Under the pieces are notes generated by a model. That model saw nothing but the letters and a program-made list of their open reading frames with translations, did no database searches and was not told where the DNA came from. Below, one piece after another: positions 43,525-52,896 of a stretch of DNA of 64,000 bases (position 1 is its first letter; each line of letters begins with the position of its first letter). The stretch lies in NCBI RefSeq assembly GCF_001482405.1, contig NZ_LPXO01000005.1:186001-250000 (forward strand), in the 5' to 3' direction. The stretch is from Pseudoponticoccus marisrubri. Its GTDB lineage: Bacteria; Pseudomonadota; Alphaproteobacteria; Rhodobacterales; Rhodobacteraceae. The translations under genes and the position numbers were made by a program.

Positions 43525-44082
43525 TCACGCGCCCTTGACCACCAGGAAGGCCCGCGCCGTACCCTCGGCCTGCAGGCGATGCGCCACATCGGCCGGGTAG
43601 CGCGCCGTCTCGCCGGCGCCCAGCCGGTCGGTCGCCTCGCCGCTGGTGACGCGCAGCGTGCCCTCGATCACGGTCAGATGTTCGCGCGTGCCGCGGGCAT
43701 GGGGGGCGGAATCCAGCACGCCGCCCGCATCGAAGCGCAGGTCGTAGACCTCGTGACGGCCGGCATCCTCGGGCGGGGACAGGATGCGGATCGTGCAGCC
43801 CGAGCCGTGATTCTCGATCCGCGGCACGTCCTGCGCGCGCAGCACCTCGATCTGGCTGTCGGGCTGGTCCTCGAGCAGGCCGGCGAAATCCACCTGCAGC
43901 GCGCGGGTGAGGTTCCACAGCGTCGAGACGGTGGGCGAGGATTCCCCGCGCTCGATCTGGCTGACCATGCTGCGCGAGACGCCCGACAGCTTGGCCACGG
44001 CATCGAGCGACAGGCCCTGCGCCTGCCGCGCCTCGCGCAGGCGGGCGGGCAGCCGGGACAGGATGGCATCGGCATGTTCCAT
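43525..44082 (-). CDS. XRE-family regulator with cupin domain
   Basis: A 185-residue regulator. The N-terminal helix-turn-helix (LSLDAVAKLSGVSRSMVSQI, then ERGESSPT) covers residues 12-65. A C-terminal cupin domain (REHLTVIEGTLRV and AGETARYPADVAHRLQAEG) senses a small molecule. It lies 96 bases before kbl on the same strand, with two palindromes in the gap, and so is the likely controller of threonine breakdown. The effector may be threonine, glycine or an aldehyde; not readable from the sequence. Confidence 0.92.
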   Translation of the reverse strand: MEHADAILSRLPARLREARQAQGLSLDAVAKLSGVSRSMVSQIERGESSPTVSTLWNLTRALQVDFAGLLEDQPDSQIEVLRAQDVPRIENHGSGCTIRILSPPEDAGRHEVYDLRFDAGGVLDSAPHARGTREHLTVIEGTLRVTSGEATDRLGAGETARYPADVAHRLQAEGTARAFLVVKGA

Positions 44083-44144
44083 GGTCGCGACGCTACGTGC
44101 CGCGCGGGCGGTTTTCCAGCGGATATTCCGGCTCCCGGACAGGA

Positions 44145-44158
44145 TTGACTTTCGTCAA
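44145..44158. promoter_or_regulatory. FNR/NNR-type binding site upstream of nosR
   Basis: TTGACTTTCGTCAA is a perfect TTGAC-N4-GTCAA palindrome, the Crp/Fnr-family site form used by FNR-, NNR- and DNR-type regulators of denitrification. It lies 117 bases upstream of the nosR ATG. This predicts induction by low oxygen and/or nitric oxide. Confidence 0.8.
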
Positions 44159-44275
44159 GGAGGCACCCCCGCCCGTGCCATAGCCCACGGGGCATGACCC
44201 ATGTTCCGCCCCCTGCCGTGTCGCCCAAGCCCGCCGGACAGCCCGGCCCGTCCCCTATTGCAGGCGCCTGACCCC

Positions 44276-46468
44276 ATGTTTGCCTTGTCCCTTCCCCGTT
44301 CCCTTCCCCGCCTTCTGGCTGCGCTCATGCTCTGCCTGATGGCGGGCATGGCGGCCGCGCAATCGGGCGATCCGCTGCTGGCGCGCTTCCTGCCCAAGGC
44401 CGACCCGGCCGCGCTGGCCGAGGGGGCCGACGGGTTCGGCCCCATCCGCCCCGACACGCCGGTCGCCCCGTTGCTGCGGGAGGGCGAGCAGATCGGGCAT
44501 GTCTTCCTGACCTCGGATTTCGTCGGCACGACGGGCTATTCTGGCAAGCCGATCCACACGCTGGTCGCGGTCGACGAAGACGCGCGGATCCTGGGTGTCG
44601 AGCTGGTCAAGCATTCCGAGCCCATCGTCCTGATCGGTATCCCCGAGCGCGAGATCCGCGAGATGATGCAGGGCTATCGCGGCGTGTCGCTGGTCGAGGA
44701 GGCGGCGGCCGGCGGCTCGGCCCATGATCTTGAGATCATCAGCGGCGCCACCGTGACCATCATGGTGATCGATGACAGCATCATCCGTTCGGGGCTGAAG
44801 GTCGCGCGGCGGCTGGGGCTGGGCGGGCTTGCGCCGCAGGTCGAGACCGGCCCGCACTTCACCCTGCGCGACGATGCCCCCGTGCCCGAAAGCTGGATGC
44901 AGATGGAGGGCAACGGCACCGTGCGGCGCCTGTCGCTGGACGTGGGCCAGGTCAATGCCGCCTTCGAGGCGGTGGACGATCCGCGCGCCGCCGAGCGCCC
45001 GCTTGCCGAGGCGCCCGAGACGACCTTCATCGACATGCAGATGGCGCTGGTCTCGGTGCCGCCGATCGGGCAGGCGATCCTGGGCGCGGCCGAATACGCG
45101 AACCTGGCCGACTGGCTGGAGGAGGGCGAGCACGCGATCGCGGTGCTGGGCCGGGGGCTCTATTCCTTCAAGGGCTCGGGCTATGTGCGCGGCGGCATCT
45201 TCGACCGGATCGTGCTGATCCAGGACGATGTCTCGGTGCGGTTCCGCGACCGCGGCCATCGCCGGATGGGGCCCGTGGCGCTGGAGGACGCGCCCGAGTT
45301 CACCGAGCGCGACCTGTTCCGCATCCCCGCCGACAGCGGCTTCGACCCCACGCGACCCTTCCGCCTGCAATTGCTGGTGCATCGCGAGGTGGCCGCGATC
45401 GAGAAGGTCTTCACCACCTTCGACCTTGGCTACCAGTTGCCGCAGGCCTTCCTGCGCCCGGTCGCCGCCCCCGCCGCGCCCGTGGCCGACCCCGAGCAGG
45501 AGGCCGCCGCGCAAAGCGCGCTGTGGCAGCGGATCTGGGCCGACAAGACCGTCGAGGTCACGGTGCTGGGCGCGATGATCGCGGTGTTGACGCTGGCCTT
45601 CTTCTTCCAGATGCAGCTGACCCGGTCCGAACGCGCGGTGCGGCTGTTCCGCTACGGCTTCCTGACGGTGACGCTGGTCTTTCTGGGCTGGTACGCCAAT
45701 GCGCAGCTGTCCGTCGTCAACCTGATGGCGCTGTTCGGCGCGCTGACCACGGATTTCAGCTGGCAGGCCTTCCTGCTGGACCCGCTGACCTTCATCCTGT
45801 GGTTCTCGGTCGCGGCGGCGCTGCTCTTCTGGGGCCGGGGGGCCTATTGCGGCTGGCTGTGCCCGTTCGGCGCCCTGCAGGAGCTCACCAACCACGCCGC
45901 GCGCCGGTTGGGCGTGCCGCAGATCCGCCTGCCCTGGGGGCTGCACGAACGGCTCTGGGCGGTGAAATACATGATCTTCCTGGGGCTGTTCGGGGTCTCG
46001 CTGGCCTCGATCGAGCAGGCCGAGAAGCTGGCCGAGGTCGAGCCCTTCAAGACCGCCATCATCCTGAACTTCGTGCGCGCCTGGCCCTTTGTCGCCTATG
46101 CCGCGGCGCTGCTGATCGCCGGGCTTTTCGTCGAGCGCTTCTACTGCCGCTATCTCTGCCCGCTGGGCGCGGCGCTGGCGATCCCGGCCAGGCTGCGCAT
46201 GTTCGACTGGCTCAAGCGCTACAAGGAGTGCGGCAGCCCCTGCCAGACCTGCGCCCATGAATGCATGGTCGGCGCGATCCACCCCACGGGCGAGATCAAC
46301 CCGAACGAATGCCTGAACTGCATGCATTGCCAGGTGCTCTACCAGTCCACCAGCAAGTGCCCCGTCGTCATCAAGAAGCTCAAGCGCAAGGGCTCGAGCT
46401 CTGATCCGGCCGCGTTCCTCGCCAAGCGGGACGGGCTGCAGAACCACCCCAACCTTACGAAACCCTGA
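44276..46468 (+). CDS. nosR: NosR, membrane-bound flavo-iron-sulfur protein of nitrous oxide respiration
   Basis: A 730-residue protein that feeds electrons to NosZ and is needed for nos expression. A signal/first helix (LLAALMLCLMAGMAAAQ) leads to a periplasmic FMN-binding domain with the flavinylation motif EIISGATVTIMV near residue 160. Then come five or six helices, the two CxxxCP motifs CGWLCPFGA and CRYLCPLGA, and two cytoplasmic [4Fe-4S] sites in CGSPCQTCAHECMVGAI and ECLNCMHCQVLY. I chose ATG 44276 so the signal is N-terminal; the frame opens earlier at 44201. First gene of nosRZDFYLX. Confidence 0.96.
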   Translation: MFALSLPRSLPRLLAALMLCLMAGMAAAQSGDPLLARFLPKADPAALAEGADGFGPIRPDTPVAPLLREGEQIGHVFLTSDFVGTTGYSGKPIHTLVAVDEDARILGVELVKHSEPIVLIGIPEREIREMMQGYRGVSLVEEAAAGGSAHDLEIISGATVTIMVIDDSIIRSGLKVARRLGLGGLAPQVETGPHFTLRDDAPVPESWMQMEGNGTVRRLSLDVGQVNAAFEAVDDPRAAERPLAEAPETTFIDMQMALVSVPPIGQAILGAAEYANLADWLEEGEHAIAVLGRGLYSFKGSGYVRGGIFDRIVLIQDDVSVRFRDRGHRRMGPVALEDAPEFTERDLFRIPADSGFDPTRPFRLQLLVHREVAAIEKVFTTFDLGYQLPQAFLRPVAAPAAPVADPEQEAAAQSALWQRIWADKTVEVTVLGAMIAVLTLAFFFQMQLTRSERAVRLFRYGFLTVTLVFLGWYANAQLSVVNLMALFGALTTDFSWQAFLLDPLTFILWFSVAAALLFWGRGAYCGWLCPFGALQELTNHAARRLGVPQIRLPWGLHERLWAVKYMIFLGLFGVSLASIEQAEKLAEVEPFKTAIILNFVRAWPFVAYAAALLIAGLFVERFYCRYLCPLGAALAIPARLRMFDWLKRYKECGSPCQTCAHECMVGAIHPTGEINPNECLNCMHCQVLYQSTSKCPVVIKKLKRKGSSSDPAAFLAKRDGLQNHPNLTKP

Positions 46469-46480
46469 GAGGAGACAGAG

Positions 46481-48421
46481 ATGTCGGACAAGCAGAAGAC
46501 AGGATTGAGCCGCCGCGGCTTCATGGGGGCCACGGCCACCGGCGCGGCGCTCCTGGGCGGCGCAGGCGGCCGGCTGGGCCTGATGGGCGGCACCGCCGCC
46601 GTCGCCACCGCCACCGGGGCCACGAAAGCCGCGGCGCAGGGCGCCCACGCGACCCCCGCCCCGGGCGAGCTGGACGAGTATTACGGCTTCTGGTCCTCGG
46701 GCCAGACCGGCGAGATGCGCATTCTCGGCGTGCCCTCGATGCGCGAGCTGATGCGCGTGCCGGTGTTCAACCGCTGCTCGGCCACCGGCTGGGGCCAGAC
46801 CAATGAAAGCCTGAAGATCCTGACCGAGGGCATGCTGCCCGAGACGAAGGAATACCTGGCCGCGCAGGGCAAGAAGATCCACGACAACGGCGATCTGCAC
46901 CACGTGCACATGTCCTTCACCGAGGGGCGCTATGACGGCCGCTTCCTGTTCATGAACGACAAGGCCAATACCCGCATCGCGCGGGTGCGCTGCGACGTGA
47001 TGAAATGCGACAAGATCATCGACATCCCCAACGCCAAGGCGATCCACGGGCTGCGGCCGCAGAAATGGCCGCGCACCGACTATGTCTTTGCCAATGGCGA
47101 GGACGAGGTGCCCATGGTCAATGACGGGCAGGTGCTGGACGAGCCCGGCAAGTACGTGAACTTCTACACCGCCGTGAATGCCGACGAGATGACCGTGGCC
47201 TGGCAGGTGATGGTGTCGGGCAATCTCGACAACACCGATTGCGACTATGACGGCAAATACGCCTTCTCGACCTCGTACAACTCGGAAATGGGCATGAACC
47301 TCGCCGAGATGACCGAGTCCGAGGTGGACCACGTCGTGGTGTTCAACATCAAGGAGATCGAGCGCGGCGTCGCCGATGGCGACGTGCAGATGCTGAACGG
47401 CGTGCCGGTCATCGACGGGCGCAAGGGGCAGAACAAGAAGTACACCCGCTACATCCCGATCCCCAACAGCCCGCACGGCATCAACATGGCGCCCGACCGC
47501 GTCCACCTGTGCATCGCGGGCAAGCTGTCGCCGACCGTCTCGGTGATCGACGTGCGCAAGCTGGACGCGCTGTTCGAGGAGGATGCCGATCCGCGTTCGG
47601 CCGTGGTGGCCGAACCGCAGCTGGGTCTGGGCCCGCTTCACACCTGTTTCGACGGGCAGGGCAACGCCTTCACCACGCTGTTCCTCGACAGCCAGGTGGT
47701 GATGTGGAACCTCGAGAAGGCGGTCGCCGCCTACAATGGCGAGGACGTGGACCCGATCATCACCAAGAAGGACGTGCATTACCAGCCGGGCCACAACTCG
47801 ACCTGCGAGGGCGAGACGCTGGATGCCAGCGCCAAGTACTACCTGTCGATGAACAAGTTCTCGAAGGACCGGTTCCTGAATGTCGGCCCGCTCAAGCCCG
47901 AGAACGAACAGCTTTTCGTCATCGAGGGCAACGAGCTGACCCTGCTGCATGACGGCCCGACCTTCGCCGAGCCGCATGACTCGATCCTCGTGCACCGCTC
48001 CAAGGTCAATCCCAAGGCGATCTGGGACCGCAACGACCCGATGTGGGCCGAGGCCCGCGCCCAGGCCGAGGCGGACGGCATCGACCTCGACGACTGGCAG
48101 GACAGCGTGATCCGCGACGGCAACAAGGTACGGGTCTACATGACCAGCCAGGCGCCGATGTTCAGCCTGGAAAGCTTCACCGTGCAGCAGGGCGACGAGG
48201 TCACGGTCTATGTCACCAACCTCGATGACATCGACGACCTGACCCATGGGTTCTGCCTGAACAACCACGGCGTGGCGATGGAGGTGGCCCCGCAGGCGAC
48301 CGCCTCGGTGACCTTCACCGCCTCCAAGCCCGGGGTCTACTGGTACTACTGCCAGTGGTTCTGCCATGCGCTGCACATGGAGATGCGCGGCCGCATGTTC
48401 GTCGAGCCGAGGAACGGCTGA
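46481..48421 (+). CDS. nosZ: Nitrous oxide reductase (clade I, Tat-exported)
   Basis: A 646-residue periplasmic enzyme that reduces N2O to N2. The Tat motif [18 protein letters not shown] marks the clade I type. CuZ histidines appear in HHVHMSF near residue 134 and further His residues in the propeller (for example [34 protein letters not shown]). The C-terminal cupredoxin domain has the CuA motif [12 protein letters not shown] near residue 626. A GAGAGGAGA-like ribosome site precedes the ATG. Length is normal and no key residue is missing. Confidence 0.98.
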   Translation: MSDKQKTGLSRRGFMGATATGAALLGGAGGRLGLMGGTAAVATATGATKAAAQGAHATPAPGELDEYYGFWSSGQTGEMRILGVPSMRELMRVPVFNRCSATGWGQTNESLKILTEGMLPETKEYLAAQGKKIHDNGDLHHVHMSFTEGRYDGRFLFMNDKANTRIARVRCDVMKCDKIIDIPNAKAIHGLRPQKWPRTDYVFANGEDEVPMVNDGQVLDEPGKYVNFYTAVNADEMTVAWQVMVSGNLDNTDCDYDGKYAFSTSYNSEMGMNLAEMTESEVDHVVVFNIKEIERGVADGDVQMLNGVPVIDGRKGQNKKYTRYIPIPNSPHGINMAPDRVHLCIAGKLSPTVSVIDVRKLDALFEEDADPRSAVVAEPQLGLGPLHTCFDGQGNAFTTLFLDSQVVMWNLEKAVAAYNGEDVDPIITKKDVHYQPGHNSTCEGETLDASAKYYLSMNKFSKDRFLNVGPLKPENEQLFVIEGNELTLLHDGPTFAEPHDSILVHRSKVNPKAIWDRNDPMWAEARAQAEADGIDLDDWQDSVIRDGNKVRVYMTSQAPMFSLESFTVQQGDEVTVYVTNLDDIDDLTHGFCLNNHGVAMEVAPQATASVTFTASKPGVYWYYCQWFCHALHMEMRGRMFVEPRNG

Positions 48422-49716
48422 TGCGCGCCGTCGCCCTCCTCCTGGCCCTGTGCCTCTCCGCGCTGCCCGCCCGGGCCGAGCGGCTGGACGTGCCCGCCGA
48501 TCCCGGCGCGCTGGCCGCGGCGCTGGCGCGGGCCGCGGAGGGCGACACCCTGACCCTTGCACCGGGGCGGCATGCCGGCCCGGTGCAGATCGATACGCCC
48601 CTGACCCTGACCGGCGCGCCCGGCGCGGTGATCGACGCCGGCGGGCAGGGCTCGGTCGTGACCGTCGCGGCCTCGGATGTCACCGTGCGCGGGCTGACCT
48701 TGGTCAATTCCGGCCGCTCGCCCGAGACGCTGGATGCCGGGGTCAAGCTGACAAAGGCGGCACGCCGCGCGCAGGTGCTGGACAACGACATCCGCGGCAA
48801 CCTGGTGGGCGTCGACATCCACGGCGCGCGCGACGCCCGCGTCGCCGGCAACCGCATCGAGGGGCTGCGCCTGCGGCGCATGAACGACCGCGGCAACGGC
48901 GTCTATGTCTGGAACGCGCCCGGCGCGGTGGTCGAGAACAACGAGATCCGCTACGGCCGCGACGGCATTTTCTCGAACACCTCGCGCGACAACACCTATC
49001 GCGGCAACCTGTTCCGCGACCTGCGCTTTGCCGTGCATTACATGTACACCAATGACAGCCGGATCGAGGACAACGTCTCGATCGGCAACCATCTGGGCTT
49101 CGCGCTGATGTATTCCGACCGGATCGTGGCGCGCGGCAACCTGTCGATCAACGACCGCGATCACGGGGTGATGCTGAACTACACCAACAGCTCGGACATC
49201 TACGGCAACGTGGTGACCGGCGGCGGCACCGAGAAATGCACCTTCGTCTACAACGCGCATCGCAACCTTCTGGCCGAGAACACCTTTCACGGCTGCGAGA
49301 TCGGCGTGCACTTCACCGCCGGGTCCGAGCGCAACACGATCACCGGCAATGCCTTCATCGGCAACCGCACGCAGGTGAAATACGTGGGCACGCGCGACGT
49401 GGAATGGAGCTACGAGGGCCGCGGCAACTACTGGTCCGACCACCCCGCCTTCGACCTTGACGGCGATGCGCGGGCCGACAGCGCCTACCGGCCCAACGAC
49501 CTGATGGACCACATCCTGTGGTCGCAACCCAGTGCAAAGCTGCTGATGGGCGCGCCCGCGGTGCAGCTGGTGCGCTGGAGCCAGGCGCAGTTTCCTGCCG
49601 CCCGCACCGGCGGGGTGGTGGACAGCTACCCGCTGACCGGCGCGCCGCTGCCGGAGCTTCCCGAGAGTTACCAATTGCTGGCCCGGGCGACCCCGCTCTG
49701 GGCGGAAGGAGAGTGA
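48421..49716 (+). CDS. nosD: NosD, periplasmic copper-assembly protein
   Basis: A 431-residue secreted protein with signal peptide RAVALLLALCLSALPARA. It is built of parallel beta-helix (PbH1/CASH) repeats, for example NNEIRYGRDGIFSNTSRDN and DHGVMLNYTNSSDIYGN. With NosF and NosY it delivers copper and sulfur chemistry for the CuZ site. ATG 48421 overlaps the nosZ stop (TGATG). Length is typical. Confidence 0.95.
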   Translation: MRAVALLLALCLSALPARAERLDVPADPGALAAALARAAEGDTLTLAPGRHAGPVQIDTPLTLTGAPGAVIDAGGQGSVVTVAASDVTVRGLTLVNSGRSPETLDAGVKLTKAARRAQVLDNDIRGNLVGVDIHGARDARVAGNRIEGLRLRRMNDRGNGVYVWNAPGAVVENNEIRYGRDGIFSNTSRDNTYRGNLFRDLRFAVHYMYTNDSRIEDNVSIGNHLGFALMYSDRIVARGNLSINDRDHGVMLNYTNSSDIYGNVVTGGGTEKCTFVYNAHRNLLAENTFHGCEIGVHFTAGSERNTITGNAFIGNRTQVKYVGTRDVEWSYEGRGNYWSDHPAFDLDGDARADSAYRPNDLMDHILWSQPSAKLLMGAPAVQLVRWSQAQFPAARTGGVVDSYPLTGAPLPELPESYQLLARATPLWAEGE

Positions 49717-49717
49717 C

Positions 49718-50608
49718 ATGACGATCCTGACCCTGACCGACCTGTCCAAGCGCTTCGGGTCCCAGACCGCGCTGGACGCGGTGTCGCTGAGCGTCTCGGC
49801 CGGCGAGCGCGTGGCGCTGCTGGGCCATAACGGCGCCGGCAAGTCGACCCTGATGAAGCTGGTGCTGGGTCTGATGGTGGCCGATGACGGCACGATCGAG
49901 CTGGCCGGCCATGCGCCGGGCAGCGCGGTGGCGCGCTCGCTGACCGCCTACCTGCCGGAAAACGTGGCCTTCCACCCCTCGCTCACCGGGCGCGAGCTGA
50001 TCCGGCATTACCTGCGGCTGCGCGGGCAGGATCCGCGCGGTGCAGATGCACTGCTGGAGCGGGTCGGGTTGGGCGCGGCCGCGCGGCGCCGCATCGGCGG
50101 CTATTCCAAGGGGATGCGGCAGCGCGTCGGGCTGGCCCAGGCGCTGATCGGCGCGCCGCGGCTGATGGTGCTGGACGAGCCGACCTCGGGGCTGGACCCG
50201 ATCTCGCGCCGCGACTTCTACGCGCTGCTGGACGAGCTGGCCGGGCAGGGCACCGCGATCCTGCTCTCCTCGCACGCGCTGTCCGAGCTGGAGGCGCGCA
50301 CCGACCGGATCCTCGTGCTGTCGCAGGGCCGGCTGGTGGCCGAGGGCACGCTGGCCGGGCTGCGTCGTCAGGCGGCGCTGCCGCTGAGCGTCTTCCTGCG
50401 GGCCCGCCCGGGGCAGGGCGCGGCGCTGGCCATCGCCTTCCCCGAGGCCATGGTCGAGGGCGACGTGCTGCGGCTGAGCTGTGCACCCCCCGACAAGCTG
50501 GCCATGCTGGAGCGCATCGCCGCGCGGCGTGACCTGGTGGCCGATTTCGACCTGTCGCCGCCGTCGCTCGATGACCTCTATGCCCATATCAGCGGGAGGG
50601 CCGCGTGA
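49718..50608 (+). CDS. nosF: NosF, ABC transporter ATP-binding protein
   Basis: A 296-residue cytoplasmic ATPase with Walker A LLGHNGAGKSTLM near residue 37, the signature YSKGMRQRVGLAQAL, Walker B LMVLDEPTSGLD and the H-loop LLSSHALSELEA. It drives the NosDFY complex. It starts 1 base after the nosD stop and its stop overlaps the nosY ATG. Confidence 0.95.
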   Translation: MTILTLTDLSKRFGSQTALDAVSLSVSAGERVALLGHNGAGKSTLMKLVLGLMVADDGTIELAGHAPGSAVARSLTAYLPENVAFHPSLTGRELIRHYLRLRGQDPRGADALLERVGLGAAARRRIGGYSKGMRQRVGLAQALIGAPRLMVLDEPTSGLDPISRRDFYALLDELAGQGTAILLSSHALSELEARTDRILVLSQGRLVAEGTLAGLRRQAALPLSVFLRARPGQGAALAIAFPEAMVEGDVLRLSCAPPDKLAMLERIAARRDLVADFDLSPPSLDDLYAHISGRAA

Positions 50609-51435
50609 TGCTGCGTCGTCTATTGTCCACCGCGGGGCTCGAGTTCCGCATCGCGCTACGCAACCGCTGGGTCGCCATGGGCGCCGCCATGATGGTGCTG
50701 TTCTCGCTGGTCCTGTCGGCCGCCGGGGCCGCGCCGGCGGGCGGGTTGGCCGCCGATCCGCTCTCGGTCACCGTGGCCAGCCTCGTCTCGCTGGCGGTCT
50801 ACCTCGTGCCGCTGATCGCGCTGCTGATCTCCTTCGATGCCGTGGCCGGCGAGGCCGAGCGCGGCACGCTGCCGCTGCATCTGACCTACCCGCTGTCGCG
50901 GTGGGAGCTGCTGCTGGGCAAACTGCTGGCCCAGCTTGGTGTCGTGGTTCTGGCAGTGCTCGCGGGCTATGCCGCCGCGGCCGCCATGGCCTTTGCCACC
51001 GGCGGGCTGCGCGCGGCCGAGGGGCTGGCAGCGCTCTGGCGGCTGACCTGGACCTCGGCGCTGCTGGGGGCGGCCTTCCTGTCGCTGGGCCACGCGGTGT
51101 CGGCCCTGTCGCGGCGCGCCTCGGGCGCGGCGGCGTTGGCGATCGGGCTCTGGCTGGTGATGATCGTGCTCTACGACCTGGGCCTGCTGGCGGCGATCAT
51201 GGCCGATGATGGCGGCCGCTTCACCACGCAGGTCTTTCCCTGGGCACTGGTCCTGAACCCGGCCGACGCGTTCCGCATCTTCAACCTCGCCGCCTCCGAG
51301 GCGGTGGATGCGGCCTCCGGCCTCGCCGGCGCAGCCAGCAGCATCGCGATCTGGAAGCCGCTGGCCTCGCTGATCCTCTGGCCGGTGCTGGCAGCCGGGC
51401 TGGCCCGTCTCAGCCTTGCGCGGGTGATGCCATGA
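50608..51435 (+). CDS. nosY: NosY, ABC transporter permease
   Basis: A 275-residue membrane protein with six helices. It has the family opening FRIALRNRWVAMGAAMMVLF and the loop SFDAVAGEAERGTLPLHLTY, then PLSRWELLLGKLLAQL near residue 95. ATG 50608 overlaps the nosF stop (TGATG); GTG 50605 is in frame but less likely. Membrane part of NosDFY. Confidence 0.95.
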   Translation: MLRRLLSTAGLEFRIALRNRWVAMGAAMMVLFSLVLSAAGAAPAGGLAADPLSVTVASLVSLAVYLVPLIALLISFDAVAGEAERGTLPLHLTYPLSRWELLLGKLLAQLGVVVLAVLAGYAAAAAMAFATGGLRAAEGLAALWRLTWTSALLGAAFLSLGHAVSALSRRASGAAALAIGLWLVMIVLYDLGLLAAIMADDGGRFTTQVFPWALVLNPADAFRIFNLAASEAVDAASGLAGAASSIAIWKPLASLILWPVLAAGLARLSLARVMP

Positions 51436-51977
51436 GAGCCACTGTCCTGATCGCGCTTCTGCTGCTCGGCGCCTGCAAGGAAGAGGTGGCAGAGCTGCCC
51501 GCCCCGGTCGAGATCACCGCCGAGGCGGCGGGGTTCTACTGCCAGATGGAGCTGATCGAGCATGACGGCCCCAAGGGGCAGATCCATCTCGACGGGATGC
51601 CCGCGCCGCTCTTCTTCAGCCAGGTGCGCGACGCGCTGGCCTACCTGCACATGCCCGAGCAGAGCCACGCCTTCACCGTTGCCTACGTGCAGGACATGAG
51701 CGGCGCCACGTGGCAGGCACCCGGCCCCTGGATCCCGGTGACCGAGGCGCTCTACGTGATCGGCTCGGACCGGCGGGGGGGCATGGATGCGCCGGAACTC
51801 GTGCCCTTCTCGGACGCCGCGGCGGCACAGGCCTTCATCGCGCGCCATGGCGGCAGCCTGCGCCGCTTCGACGAGATCGGCACCGCCGACGTGCTGGAGG
51901 CCGCGCCCGCCCCGGAAACAATGGAAGAGACCGACCTGGCGCAGCGCCTGCGCCGACTGACGAACGAGGGAAACTGA
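51432..51977 (+). CDS. nosL: NosL, copper(I)-binding lipoprotein
   Basis: A 181-residue outer-membrane lipoprotein with lipobox LLLGAC at residues 10-15. The copper-binding Cys-x-Met motif is in GFYCQMELIEHDG near residue 37. NosL hands copper to NosDFY and NosZ. Its ATG overlaps the nosY stop by 4 bases. Length is typical. Confidence 0.94.
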   Translation: MRATVLIALLLLGACKEEVAELPAPVEITAEAAGFYCQMELIEHDGPKGQIHLDGMPAPLFFSQVRDALAYLHMPEQSHAFTVAYVQDMSGATWQAPGPWIPVTEALYVIGSDRRGGMDAPELVPFSDAAAAQAFIARHGGSLRRFDEIGTADVLEAAPAPETMEETDLAQRLRRLTNEGN

Positions 51978-51979
51978 TC

Positions 51980-52888
51980 ATGAGCACCGTCCTGACGCGC
52001 CGCCGCTTTGTCATCGCGGCCTGTGCCAGCGGGCTGGCCACCGCCCTGCCGGCCGAGACCACGCGCTGGCAGGGCATGGCCCTTGGCGCGCGCGCGCAGA
52101 TCCTGATGGACCACCCCGACGCCGCGCGGCTGACCCGGCTGGCCCGGGCCGAGATCGCCCGGCTGGAAGGGATCTTCAGCCTCTACCGCGCGGACTCCGA
52201 GCTCAGCCGGCTGAACCGCGACGGCGTGCTGGAGGCCCCGCCCTTCGAGCTGCTCGACTGCCTGTCCACGGCGCGGCTGGTGTTTGGCGCCACGAACGGC
52301 GCGTTCGACCCCACGGTGCAGCCGCTCTGGGCGGCGCTGGCCGAGGCACATGCGGCGGGCCGGGCGCCGGATCCCGCCGCGCTGGAGGTCGCCCGCGCCC
52401 GCATCGGCTTCGACCGCGTGTCCTTTGATACGAGTCGCATCCGGCTGGACGCGGGGCAGGCGCTGACCCTGAACGGGATCGCGCAGGGCTATGTCGCCGA
52501 CCGGCTGTCGGCGCTGCTGCGCGCCGAGGGGCTGCGCGACGTGCTGGTCGATACCGGCGAGATCGTCGCGCGGGGCCGCCGCGCGGGGCAGGGCGGCTGG
52601 CCGGTGCGGATCGCCGACAGCCCGCGCCGGCTGATGCTGCGGGACCGCGCGCTGGCCAGTTCCGCCACTTTCGGCACGGTGCTGGATGCCGCAGGGCGAC
52701 AGGGCCATATCCTGCGCCCGACAGGCGCGGCAGAGGTGCCAATGCGCCGCGTCTCGGTCAGTGCCGAGAGCGCCGCGCTGGCGGATGCGCTGTCCACGGG
52801 GTTGAGCCTTGTCGACGGGATCGACGCGGCGCTCGTCAGCCTCCGCCAGGTGCCCGGCGCGCGGATCGAGCTGTTCGCCCCTGCCTGA
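51980..52888 (+). CDS. nosX: NosX, ApbE-family FAD:protein FMN transferase
   Basis: A 302-residue Tat-exported protein (TRRRFVIAACASGLATAL). The ApbE fold is shown by YRADSELSRLNRDG near residue 70, GAFDPTVQPLW near residue 108, the segment LNGIAQGYVADRLSALL near residue 165 and the late SAESAALADALST. It attaches FMN covalently to NosR at its SGAT motif. Last gene of the nos operon and convergent with the kinase-like gene. Confidence 0.94.
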   Translation: MSTVLTRRRFVIAACASGLATALPAETTRWQGMALGARAQILMDHPDAARLTRLARAEIARLEGIFSLYRADSELSRLNRDGVLEAPPFELLDCLSTARLVFGATNGAFDPTVQPLWAALAEAHAAGRAPDPAALEVARARIGFDRVSFDTSRIRLDAGQALTLNGIAQGYVADRLSALLRAEGLRDVLVDTGEIVARGRRAGQGGWPVRIADSPRRLMLRDRALASSATFGTVLDAAGRQGHILRPTGAAEVPMRRVSVSAESAALADALSTGLSLVDGIDAALVSLRQVPGARIELFAPA

Positions 52889-52896
52889 GCCCGGCC

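Noticed and set aside
44255-48562. Very long open frame on the minus strand (about 1435 codons) opposite nosR and nosZ
   Set aside because: A shadow of high-GC third-position bias. Its translation is low-complexity His/Arg/Gly/Ala/Val sequence, while the plus strand encodes fully recognisable NosR and NosZ.
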